Of a stretch of 64,000 nt of DNA, positions 50,751-58,011 are shown piece after piece. The DNA comes from Guptibacillus algicola (lineage in GTDB: Bacteria; Bacillota; Bacilli; Bacillales; Guptibacillaceae): NCBI RefSeq assembly GCF_020171805.1, contig NZ_JAIVAF010000004.1:1-64000 (forward strand). Reading direction: 5' to 3'. Within the stretch, counting starts at the first letter, position 1. Each line of letters opens with the position of its first letter. The notes beneath the pieces are model-generated. The model worked only from the letters and a program-made list of their open reading frames with translations. It made no database searches and was not told where the DNA came from. The translations under genes were made by a program, and so were the position numbers.

Positions 50751-51520
50751 TTATTATCTCCTCCAGGAAACGTCATGCCATACGAATAACCTAATCTTTC
50801 GAACCCACACTTTTTTAGAATCGGTTCACTCATCGGACTCGCATCTACCATTAAGATAGGATGCCCCATCTCCACCGCTTTCTTTGCACGAGCTGCTAAA
50901 AGCGCTGTGTAATGTCCTTTATTTCGATGTTCTTTGAGCGTCGAGCCACCCCACATACTTGAGAAGTTCTCTCCTTCAAGGTACATCCATGCAGCACTAA
51001 CTAGCTCTTCTCCCTCATAAATTCCATAAAGACGAAGTGTGTTTGTTTCAGTGAAATCTCTCCACAATCGTTCACCTAAGTCTTTAAAAGGTTCATTCCA
51101 AATCGTTTCTTCTAGCTTCATAATCGCTTTTATGCCATCTTCATCTGTTATCTCTTTCACGTTCGATGTATCGTGTTTTAATAAAGAATGATCTTGAGTT
51201 AGTTCGATGGCCATCAACGCTTCTTTTTCACCTTTTTTAAATCCTTCTTCTTGGAGAAGGTTAAGCAGATTAGGTTCATCATAACTATAAACTTTCCACT
51301 CGAACCCTTGCTTTATGTCTGAAAAACGCTTTTTCTCACCAGCTATAATCTCTCTTGCATTCGCAAGCGTCACATTTGAATAGATCACGAAGCCATGTTC
51401 ATCAGAATGAAGCGAAACATGACGAATCACTTGCTCACTTTCTTCTCTTCGAAACCCCGGAGGCGTAACCTCTCTCCTCATTTCTCGATCAAATAGCATT
51501 CTCAGTTCATTTTTATCCAT
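50747..51520 (-). CDS. GNAT family N-acetyltransferase, larger
   Basis: 257 aa. The C-terminal half carries WGGSTLKEHRNKGHYTALLAARAKKA (about 197-222) and SEPILKKCGFERLGYSYGM, typical of GNATs; the N-terminal half has a weaker repeat, so it may be a fused double GNAT. GGGGTGTC precedes ATG-ATG; the start at 51520 (second ATG) is chosen, the first at 51523 is equally possible. It forms an operon with the short GNAT downstream. Confidence 0.77.
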   Translation of the reverse strand: MDKNELRMLFDREMRREVTPPGFRREESEQVIRHVSLHSDEHGFVIYSNVTLANAREIIAGEKKRFSDIKQGFEWKVYSYDEPNLLNLLQEEGFKKGEKEALMAIELTQDHSLLKHDTSNVKEITDEDGIKAIMKLEETIWNEPFKDLGERLWRDFTETNTLRLYGIYEGEELVSAAWMYLEGENFSSMWGGSTLKEHRNKGHYTALLAARAKKAVEMGHPILMVDASPMSEPILKKCGFERLGYSYGMTFPGGDNK

Positions 51521-51705
51521 CATGACACCCCAACAATTTAGATTATTGTACAATTTTATTGCCTTTTTACACATACTATCACTGTCCGAAAGAAGTATGT
51601 GAGAACATTTGGAAACCATTTCTAAGAAAAATGTAAAATTGTGCGGTTTACGACTACCAAATGAGGGTATTTATTTCTATAGCTGATAGACAAGGTGAAA
51701 TTTTA

Positions 51706-51722
51706 TGTCAGGATACCTTACA
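51706..51722. promoter_or_regulatory. TnrA/GlnR box upstream of glnA
   Basis: TGTCA-GGATACC-TTACA matches TGTNA-N7-TNACA exactly. Its centre is about 49 bp before the start implied by the -10 at 51751, the distance at which TnrA activates. Confidence 0.8.
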
Positions 51723-51750
51723 TAAATCCACACTTGTTCGTGGTTATCGG

Positions 51751-51756
51751 TAAAAT
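51751..51756 (+). promoter_or_regulatory. Candidate -10 of glnA
   Basis: TAAAAT, 40 bp before the ATG; no good -35 at 17 bp, consistent with an activated promoter. Confidence 0.4.
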
Positions 51757-51795
51757 AGAGAATAGTTAAAAAACTTTTTAAAGGTGAGGTAATGT

Positions 51796-53118
51796 ATGAC
51801 GATTACAAAAGAAAGCATTAAACAAGTGATTTTGGATGAAGTTCAAGAAAAAAACGTAGAATTTATTCGACTAGAGTTTACTGACATGCTTGGCGAAACG
51901 AAGAATGTTGAGTTACCTGTTGAAGAAATTGAAAGTGTTATGAACAATGAAGCAATGTTCGATAGCTCTTCAATCGCCGGCTTTTCTGATATTCAAGAAA
52001 GTGACATGTACTTATTCCCTGATCTTGAAACATTCAAGGTGCTTCCAGAAGCGGTTGATACTGACTGCATCGCACGCTTTATTTGTGACATTCACACTCC
52101 TGATGGCGAGCCGTTCGAAGGTGACCCTCGCTACATTTTAAAAAGAGCTATGAAAGAAGCGGAAGATCTTGGTTATACAGTAAACGTTGGACCTGAACCA
52201 GAATTCTTCTTATTCCAGTTGGACAAAGATGGCTATCCTATTCGTAAAATGAATGACCGCGGTGGATATTTCGATGCATCACCAAAAGACAAAGGTGACC
52301 AAGTAAGACGCGATATCGTTCGCACGTTGAAGAAATATGGCTTTGAGATGGAAGCATCTCACCATGAAGTTGCAAAAGGACAGCATGAAATTAATTTCCG
52401 CTTTGACAGTGTGCTAAAAGCAGCTGATAACATTCAAACGTTCAAGAGCGTTGTAAAAGACGTTGCGACTGGACATGATTATCATGCGACATTCATGCCA
52501 AAGCCATTTGCTGGTGAAAACGGTTCTGGTATGCACTGCCACCTTTCCCTGTTCACAGAAGGAAAAAGTGCATTCTTTGATGAAAACAAAGAAGACGGAA
52601 TTTCTGACACAATGAAACACTTCATGGCTGGTATTCTTCACCATGCGAACGGTCTTGCAGCAATTACGAACCCTAACGTGAACTCTTACAAGCGTCTCGT
52701 TCCAGGTTATGAAGCTCCTGTAAGTGTGGCATGGTCCCACTCTAACCGAAGCTGTATGATTCGCGTTCCTACAACTCGTGGCATGGGTACACGTTTCGAA
52801 ATTCGTAACCCAGACCCAACTGCAAACCCATACCTAACACTAGCTGCTGTTCTACACGCAGGTCTTGAAGGTATTCGTGATGAGCTTGATCCAGGTGAAC
52901 CGGAGTCTCGTAACCTTTACGAAGTGTCTACAGATGATGTTCCAACGCTTCCTACAAACCTGAAAGAAGCAATCAAAGCTCTTCGAGAAGACAAAGTTGT
53001 AATTGAAGCACTAGGTGAGCACACATCTAAATCTTATATCGAAGACAAAGAAAAAGAATGGCTCGACTACTCCCTTAACGTAAGTCAGTGGGAAGTTGAA
53101 CGTTATATGAATAAGTAA
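51796..53118 (+). CDS. glnA: Glutamine synthetase, type I
   Basis: 440 aa dodecameric enzyme making glutamine from glutamate, ammonia and ATP. The N-terminal beta-grasp domain has FIRLEFTDMLGETKNVELP; the catalytic domain has NVGPEPEFFLF, GENGSGMHCHLSLF, TNPNVNSYKRLVPGYEAP, HSNRSCMIRVP and FEIRNPDPTANPYL. AAGGTGAGGT precedes the ATG. No glnR lies in front, unlike the usual Bacillus glnRA operon, and a TnrA/GlnR box is present, so this may be a second, nitrogen-limitation-induced copy. Only gene in its unit; a terminator follows. Confidence 0.92.
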   Translation: MTITKESIKQVILDEVQEKNVEFIRLEFTDMLGETKNVELPVEEIESVMNNEAMFDSSSIAGFSDIQESDMYLFPDLETFKVLPEAVDTDCIARFICDIHTPDGEPFEGDPRYILKRAMKEAEDLGYTVNVGPEPEFFLFQLDKDGYPIRKMNDRGGYFDASPKDKGDQVRRDIVRTLKKYGFEMEASHHEVAKGQHEINFRFDSVLKAADNIQTFKSVVKDVATGHDYHATFMPKPFAGENGSGMHCHLSLFTEGKSAFFDENKEDGISDTMKHFMAGILHHANGLAAITNPNVNSYKRLVPGYEAPVSVAWSHSNRSCMIRVPTTRGMGTRFEIRNPDPTANPYLTLAAVLHAGLEGIRDELDPGEPESRNLYEVSTDDVPTLPTNLKEAIKALREDKVVIEALGEHTSKSYIEDKEKEWLDYSLNVSQWEVERYMNK

Positions 53119-53125
53119 GATTAAG

Positions 53126-53157
53126 AAAATCCGCTCATAGCTTGAGCGGATTTTTTT
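53126..53157 (+). terminator. Terminator of glnA
   Basis: AAATCCGCTC and GAGCGGATTT arms, then TTTTT. Confidence 0.85.
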
Positions 53158-53158
53158 A

Positions 53159-53446
53159 TTATCCTCCGAACGACCATATAAACATGAAAAAGAATGTCCC
53201 AAATAAAGAGAAAAAACTTATGACCAATGAAAGTACAGGAATAAGCCTGGTATAGGACGCTTCTTTTCTAACCGCAAAGATAGAAATGATGAAAATAGGT
53301 ATGCCCGCAAAGATCCCAACCTTTATCACTTGAGTGATTGCTCCAAGTGGATTCTCTTGATAAAGACCCACGACAAAAGCGATCAACACACCCATATAAA
53401 ATAAAAGAGACATTGCACACATTCTACCTAGCACTGAAGTCGGCAA
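53159..53446 (-). CDS. Small membrane protein of unknown function
   Basis: 95 aa with three hydrophobic segments (about 12-29, 37-57 and 67-92). The start is TTG at 53446, 8 bases after AAAGGAG; the frame reads MPTSVLGRMCAMSLLFYMGV. It follows a Spo0E-like gene on the same strand by about 23 bp. Family not recognised. Confidence 0.6.
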   Translation of the reverse strand: MPTSVLGRMCAMSLLFYMGVLIAFVVGLYQENPLGAITQVIKVGIFAGIPIFIISIFAVRKEASYTRLIPVLSLVISFFSLFGTFFFMFIWSFGG

Positions 53447-53469
53447 TCGATCGCTCCTTTCAGCTATCG

Positions 53470-53622
53470 TTATTTATCTTTCTCTATTTGTAGTTTCACA
53501 AGCTTCTCATCGAGCTTATGACTTAGTTCAATTACTTCATCACTTGAAAATGCTTCTGCTTCATATGCAACTTCATAAAGCGCCATCCGTAGCTCATAGA
53601 TTTCTTCCTCTAACTTCTTCAC
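53470..53622 (-). CDS. Spo0E-family aspartyl-phosphate phosphatase (50 aa)
   Basis: 50 aa two-helix protein. The signature ELSHKLDEKLVKLQI (about 32-46) contains the SxxLD core of Spo0E proteins, which dephosphorylate Spo0A-P and block sporulation. The N-terminal helix (KKLEEEIYELRMALYEVAYE) matches too. The start is GTG at 53622, 9 bases after AAGGAG. Too short for most default gene finding. It may be co-transcribed with the small membrane-protein gene. Confidence 0.82.
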   Translation of the reverse strand: MKKLEEEIYELRMALYEVAYEAEAFSSDEVIELSHKLDEKLVKLQIEKDK

Positions 53623-53695
53623 CTACCGAACTCCTTACGTAGTATCATTACTATTACTCTAACATAAAAAATCCATTATTTGTTAATAATTGGAT

Positions 53696-53743
53696 AGGGG
53701 TCAGGAAGGGGCCAGGTTAGTACCTGGCCCCTTCCTGACCCCT
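53696..53743. repeat. 22-bp perfect hairpin, related to palindrome family 1
   Basis: Left arm 53696-53717 (AGGGGTCAGGAAGGGGCCAG, then GT) pairs fully with 53722-53743, leaving a 4-nt loop. The outer GGGGTCAGG and inner GGGGCCAGG are the two versions of the arms at 32913, 34293 and 56838. Confidence 0.75.
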
Positions 53744-53745
53744 CC

Positions 53746-53778
53746 AACAAAAAAGAGAAGCTGACAAATCAGCTTCCC
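53746..53778 (-). terminator. Terminator of the BCCT transporter gene
   Basis: GAAGCTGA and TCAGCTTC arms (53757-53776) and minus-strand T-run (complement of 53748-53754). Confidence 0.85.
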
Positions 53779-53787
53779 TCACTCTAA

Positions 53788-55305
53788 TCAACTCGCTTTA
53801 CTCTTTGTCCGTTGATCAGCTTTATTCGCTTTCACTTCCTCATTTGCAGCCTTAAAGAATGAGTAACCCATCATCAGAATCACGACAGAGAACGGAAATG
53901 CTGCAATAATCAGCATGTTTTGAAGACCTTGCGTGCCACCGAAATAGATAATAATCGCTGCCATTGCTGAGAGGCTTAATCCCCATAGAATTTTAACAGG
54001 CGCAGCTGGATTCAATGATCCAGTTGTACTAAGCATTCCTAACACAAATGTTGCAGAATCTGCTGACGTAATGAAGAAGATCGCAATTACAAACAACGTG
54101 ATAAACGTCATCAAGGTGCCTAGCGTATATTGCTCTAACACCGCGAACGTGGCGGTTTCAAGAGAATAGTCTGAGATCATCGCGATTCCCTGCTGCTGAA
54201 GATCTAGTGCTGATACACCAAACACAGCGAAGAAAATAAAACAAACGATGGAAGGTACAAACAGAACGCCAAGCATGAATTCTTTTATTGTACGACCACG
54301 TGATATTCTTGCGATGAAGATTCCAACGAACGGTGACCAAGAAATCCACCATGCCCAATAAAATACTGTCCAACCCTTTACCCAAGACTGGCTAACTTCA
54401 TCATTTGGATTCATGTTAAAACTCATATCGAAGAAGTTTGTAAAATATCCCCCAATTGTATTCGTGAACATGTTCATGATGTAGAGCGTTGGTCCCACAA
54501 TAAGCAACATGATCAGTAATACAAATCCTAGACCCATGTTGATGTTACTTAAATATTTAATCCCCTTACTGATGCCTGACCATGCCGATGCGATGAATAG
54601 AATCGTCGAAACGACCAGGATAAGGAGCTGCATGCCAAAGTTACTTGGTGTGCCGAAAAGAAAAGCTAATCCTTCATTAATCTGAGCTGTTCCAAATCCA
54701 AGTGTTGCAGCTACGCCAACGACTGTCGCAACAACTGCAAGGGTATCAATCAGAGTTCCTGCCATCCCTTCCATTCTTTTCTTACCGAAAAGAGGAATAA
54801 GTGTCGCACTGATTAACCCCGGATATCCTTTGTGGAATTTGAAATAAGCTAGAACGAGCGCAACAAGCGCGTAAACGGCCCATGCATGAACGCCCCAATG
54901 GAAGAAAGCATACTCGAGAGATTTCTGAATGGCTTCAGGTGTCCCCTCTTTCCCAGTCGGACTGCTTTTAAATGCGTGTGAGATTGGCTCAGCAGTCGTC
55001 CAAAATACCATCCCCATTCCCATACCAGCACTAAAGAGCATCGCGAACCATGTCGCAAGCCTAAACTCAGGCTTCTCATTTTTCCCGCCAAGCTTAATGT
55101 TCTTGAATGGAGAAAAAATTAAATATATACAGAAGCCTAAAATAACCATAACGATCAATAAATAATACCAGCCAAACTGTGTAGATAAGTAGCCTGTCAC
55201 GGTCGATGTGACACTTTCTAGATTAGTCGGAGCCACCGCTCCCCAGAGGACGACGAGTCCACAAATCAATAATCCATACCAAAAAACCGATGTAACGTTC
55301 TTCAA
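53788..55305 (-). CDS. BCCT-family glycine betaine/choline transporter
   Basis: 505 aa with 12 predicted helices. The betaine signature MGMGMVFWTTAEPISHAF (near 94-111) with the conserved Trp, and WTVFYWAWWISWSPFVGIFIARISRGR (near 310-336) place it in the BCCT family with OpuD and BetT. Such Na+- or H+-driven carriers import osmoprotectants. The C-terminal tail is short and basic (KADQRTKSKAS), unlike the long regulatory tails of BetP. The start is TTG at 55305, about 8 bases after GAGGTGA. Confidence 0.9.
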   Translation of the reverse strand: MKNVTSVFWYGLLICGLVVLWGAVAPTNLESVTSTVTGYLSTQFGWYYLLIVMVILGFCIYLIFSPFKNIKLGGKNEKPEFRLATWFAMLFSAGMGMGMVFWTTAEPISHAFKSSPTGKEGTPEAIQKSLEYAFFHWGVHAWAVYALVALVLAYFKFHKGYPGLISATLIPLFGKKRMEGMAGTLIDTLAVVATVVGVAATLGFGTAQINEGLAFLFGTPSNFGMQLLILVVSTILFIASAWSGISKGIKYLSNINMGLGFVLLIMLLIVGPTLYIMNMFTNTIGGYFTNFFDMSFNMNPNDEVSQSWVKGWTVFYWAWWISWSPFVGIFIARISRGRTIKEFMLGVLFVPSIVCFIFFAVFGVSALDLQQQGIAMISDYSLETATFAVLEQYTLGTLMTFITLFVIAIFFITSADSATFVLGMLSTTGSLNPAAPVKILWGLSLSAMAAIIIYFGGTQGLQNMLIIAAFPFSVVILMMGYSFFKAANEEVKANKADQRTKSKAS

Positions 55306-55573
55306 TCAATTCACCTCATATTAGTATCTTTTAAACCTTTGTCTTCTATAGACAAAGAGCATCATTTCGAATTAGCTCCCTCACCCTTATTACCCCAAAA
55401 ACCACTATGTAAGACAAAAATTTCAAAAAAAATTTGCCTAAGGAAAATTTACCATGTGCCTCCACTTTTATTACAAAAACATAACAAAAATTAATTTTAT
55501 TACAAATTTTACGTTTAACTTCCAGATAAACACGGAACATAAATGATGTAACAAATTTTAAGGAGGTTTTACA

Positions 55574-56161
55574 TTGTTTCGAGTCATTTCTGCACTTGTC
55601 GTAGTTGGTCTACTCTTCTTAGGCATCAACAATCCTGTTCATGCTGAAGACCACGGAAAACCGCCGGTGGAAGAACTGGAGAAACAATTCGATCAGTTGA
55701 TCGAACTTGAAACAAACAAGGAGAACGAAGTAAAGAAGTACGATTCGATCGATCGCTTGGAGCAAGAATTCAAAAGCATAATGGTTTGGCCACTAGCTGA
55801 TCATTATGTTGATACGTTCTTCGAAGAGCGTGATGGTAAACTCATCAAAATCGCACGTGATGGCCCCGTAAGACTACTAGACAACAAAGATTACACCCTC
55901 GAAAAAATTAATGAAAATCACTATAAACTTACTCAACCAAATGAAAACAACATGCGCGGTGAATACACGTTAACGATTCACTACAAATATGAAGCAGGCA
56001 AATGGGTATTTGCTGATCGAATGAATCATGTTGCAAATGACTCATCAGGCGGCGAAATGCCCGACACTGCAACGAACTTGCCACTTACGATGGCTTTAGG
56101 TAGTACAGTCATGCTAGCAGGCGGACTGTTGCTCGTTGCTAGAAAACGTGTAAACGCTTAA
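55574..56161 (+). CDS. Surface protein with MPDTA sorting signal, paralogue 1
   Basis: 195 aa. A signal peptide (about 1-24) precedes a domain with YDSIDRLEQEFKSIM, HYVDTFFEERDGKL, YTLEKINENHYKLTQP and GEYTLTIHYKYEAGKWVF. The C-terminus carries EMPDTATN, a hydrophobic segment (about 167-188) and RKRVNA, a cell-wall sorting signal resembling the LPDTA/LPDTS type of class D sortases but starting with Met. The start is TTG at 55574 after AGGAGGTTTTACA. A tandem paralogue follows 72 bp downstream. No sortase gene in the window. Confidence 0.78.
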   Translation: MFRVISALVVVGLLFLGINNPVHAEDHGKPPVEELEKQFDQLIELETNKENEVKKYDSIDRLEQEFKSIMVWPLADHYVDTFFEERDGKLIKIARDGPVRLLDNKDYTLEKINENHYKLTQPNENNMRGEYTLTIHYKYEAGKWVFADRMNHVANDSSGGEMPDTATNLPLTMALGSTVMLAGGLLLVARKRVNA

Positions 56162-56233
56162 TTTTACAACCAATGTGATAAGCGGTTTGACTCAACCGTG
56201 AAATAATATAAAAATATTTAAGGAGGTCCTAAA

Positions 56234-56824
56234 TTGTATCGCTTTCTTTCTGCACTCGTAGTTGCTGGTCTCGTCTTTATGGGCATGAACACACCTGCCT
56301 TTGCTGCCAATCACGGTGAGCCGCCGATAAAGGAAATGGAGCAGAAGTTTCATGAGCTAATTCATCAAGAAACAAATGAAGACGGCGTTGTGAAAAACTA
56401 TGACTCGAAAGATCGTCTTGAACAAGAATTTAATCAACACATGCTTCCTGAGCCTGCTCGCTATTACGTAGACACGTATTTTAAAGAAGAAGATGGAAAG
56501 CTTTATCTTAAGTCGATGGATGCACCGGTTGAAGTAATGTGGGACAAAGACTATACATTAGAGCAAATCGATGATCAAAATTATAAGTTAACCCAAACTG
56601 GTGAAAATGAACTGCGCGGAGAATATACGCTAACGATCAATTACACGTATGAAGCAGACAAGTGGGAATTCGCTGATCGCACCGTTGAAAAAGGTGCTAC
56701 GGAGGATACTGGCGGCGAAATGCCTGACACTGCAACAAACCTTCCGACAATGATGTTAATCGGTAGTGGCGCAGTGCTAGCTGGTGCAGTTGTGCTAGTA
56801 GCAAAAAGACGCGTAGAAGAATAA
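56234..56824 (+). CDS. Surface protein with MPDTA sorting signal, paralogue 2
   Basis: 196 aa, clearly homologous to the gene upstream along its whole length (same DRLEQEF, YYVDTYF, YTLEQIDDQNYKLTQ and RGEYTLTINYTYEADKW blocks). It ends with EMPDTATNLPTMML, a hydrophobic stretch and KRRVEE. The start is again TTG, after AGGAGGTCCTAAA. Tandem duplication followed by divergence is the simplest history. It ends at a family-1 palindrome acting as terminator. Function unknown. Confidence 0.78.
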   Translation: MYRFLSALVVAGLVFMGMNTPAFAANHGEPPIKEMEQKFHELIHQETNEDGVVKNYDSKDRLEQEFNQHMLPEPARYYVDTYFKEEDGKLYLKSMDAPVEVMWDKDYTLEQIDDQNYKLTQTGENELRGEYTLTINYTYEADKWEFADRTVEKGATEDTGGEMPDTATNLPTMMLIGSGAVLAGAVVLVAKRRVEE

Positions 56825-56837
56825 GAGTAACAGTAAA

Positions 56838-56866
56838 GGGGTCAGGCACGTGCCTGACCCCCTTCT
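56838..56866 (+). terminator. Palindromic terminator, dispersed repeat family 1, copy 3
   Basis: Perfect 24-bp palindrome with arm GGGGTCAGGCAC (56838-56861) then CTTCTTT. Confidence 0.7.
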
Positions 56867-56870
56867 TTGA

Positions 56871-57635
56871 TTAATCAAAGAACCCACCATCAGAATGAAT
56901 AATTTGTCCTGTAATCCATCTCGCTTCATCACTCGCTAGAAAAGCGATCAATCTCGCTGCATCTTCAGGCTTCCCTATCCTACCTGTAGGGAATTTCGGT
57001 CTCAGAAAGTCCTGCGTCTCCTTATCCATCCCACCAGAATCGGTTGGCCCCGGGTCGATTGCATTGACAGTAATCTCTTGAGATGCAACCTCAACTGCAA
57101 GAGTTCGTGTAAAGGCAGAGACCGCCCCTTTTGTAGACACATACGCAATGTTACCCGCCTCTGGACTTTTATCCTGTCCAGATACAAGGTTGATGATGCG
57201 TCCACTGGTCCCTTTAAATCGTTTCGCAAACTCAACCGACAACATCGTCGTCCCTCGCACATTAACAGCATAGTGATCATCCAAAATTTCTGCAGTAATT
57301 TCCTTATACCCCACCTCAACACAATGTGTTGCGTTATTCACAAGAATCGTAGGCTTACCTAGTGTCCTTTCGACTTCAGTTAATATAGTTTTCGGTGCAT
57401 TCTTATTCTTCAAATCAACCACCATACAAGCAACCTCAACATCGTACGTCTTCAACTCTTCCCTAAACTCTTCCGCCCAATTTTCATTCGCATCATCATA
57501 ACCCGTGGAATAATCATAGCTTGCTAGATGTGTAAAAAAGATGTTCACACCCTTCTCGGCTAACGCACGACATATCGCAGCTCCTATTCCTTTCGGTCGA
57601 CTGGCACCTGTTACGATTGCTATTCTTTTGTTCAT
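56871..57635 (-). CDS. SDR-family oxidoreductase (FabG-like)
   Basis: 254 aa short-chain dehydrogenase/reductase. The nucleotide motif is TGASRPKGIGAA (near 9-20), catalytic Ser in NLVSGQ, and YVSTKGAV with Tyr and Lys. The coenzyme loop after beta-2 has an inserted stretch (HLASYDYSTGYDDANENW), longer than in FabG, so its substrate differs from acyl-ACP. AAAAGGAGGAGC precedes the ATG. The gene follows a long leader with its own terminator and promoter (57685-57896), which may control it. Confidence 0.82.
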   Translation of the reverse strand: MNKRIAIVTGASRPKGIGAAICRALAEKGVNIFFTHLASYDYSTGYDDANENWAEEFREELKTYDVEVACMVVDLKNKNAPKTILTEVERTLGKPTILVNNATHCVEVGYKEITAEILDDHYAVNVRGTTMLSVEFAKRFKGTSGRIINLVSGQDKSPEAGNIAYVSTKGAVSAFTRTLAVEVASQEITVNAIDPGPTDSGGMDKETQDFLRPKFPTGRIGKPEDAARLIAFLASDEARWITGQIIHSDGGFFD

Positions 57636-57684
57636 ACTATAGCTCCTCCTTTTAATGTTGGAACGTCAGCGCCATGGAGATGCA

Positions 57685-57718
57685 AATAAAAAAGCAGACA
57701 CCCTCTCAAGGTGTCTGC
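57685..57718 (-). terminator. Terminator in the SDR leader
   Basis: GCAGACACC and GGTGTCTGC (57694-57702, 57709-57717), followed on the minus strand by six T (complement of 57688-57693). It ends the leader 50 bp before the SDR start. Confidence 0.85.
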
Positions 57719-57860
57719 CACTCTTTCACACAACTGGCGTCCCCTGTATGGTAGAAAATAGACAGACCTATCCCGTTTCATAAAGGGAAAGGTTCTATCA
57801 AGTTCATAACCTACTACAGGTTCTTCCACATAGTTTGCTACTCCTCCCGATCACATCTCC
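57719..57860 (-). promoter_or_regulatory. Structured 5' leader of the SDR gene, candidate cis-regulatory RNA
   Basis: About 140 nt between the predicted transcription start and the terminator. It can form several hairpins (AACCT/AGGTT; CCTTTCCC with GGGATAGG) and has a GGGAGGAGTAG block near the 5' end. It does not contain T-box, TPP, SAM or cobalamin consensus parts that I can recognise. A terminator before the gene argues for attenuation. Alternative: the leader encodes a short peptide. Confidence 0.45.
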
Positions 57861-57866
57861 ACCAAT

Positions 57867-57896
57867 ACTATAGCAAACCTTAGAAAGCGCATTCAA
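57867..57896 (-). promoter_or_regulatory. Promoter of the SDR leader
   Basis: On the minus strand TTGAAT (57896-57891), 18-bp spacer, TGC and TATAGT (57872-57867), an extended -10. Confidence 0.65.
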
Positions 57897-57920
57897 CAAT
57901 AATCACAACTATTCGCAAAC

Positions 57921-57959
57921 TTTACTAGATTTTAACAAAAACCGAAACGTTCCTAAACA
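57921..57959 (+). promoter_or_regulatory. Candidate degenerate Pho box
   Basis: TTTACT (57921), TTAACA (57932), CGAAAC (57943) and TAAACA (57954) at 11-bp steps before the choice-of-anchor-I gene. Only two copies are good matches. Confidence 0.35.
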
Positions 57960-58011
57960 AACTTCCTTCACTATTATCACTGGACATACTTACTCTGGGA
58001 GGAATTGAGAT

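Noticed and set aside
57632-57829. A 65-codon minus-strand frame over the SDR leader
   Set aside because: It reads through a strong terminator (57685-57718) and its GTG start is 12 bases from the nearest binding site. The leader explanation fits better.
57719-57860. T-box leader
   Set aside because: A GGGAGGAGTAG block looks like T-box stem I, but the AGGGTGGNACCGCG antiterminator is absent and the gene is not an aminoacyl-tRNA synthetase or amino-acid gene.
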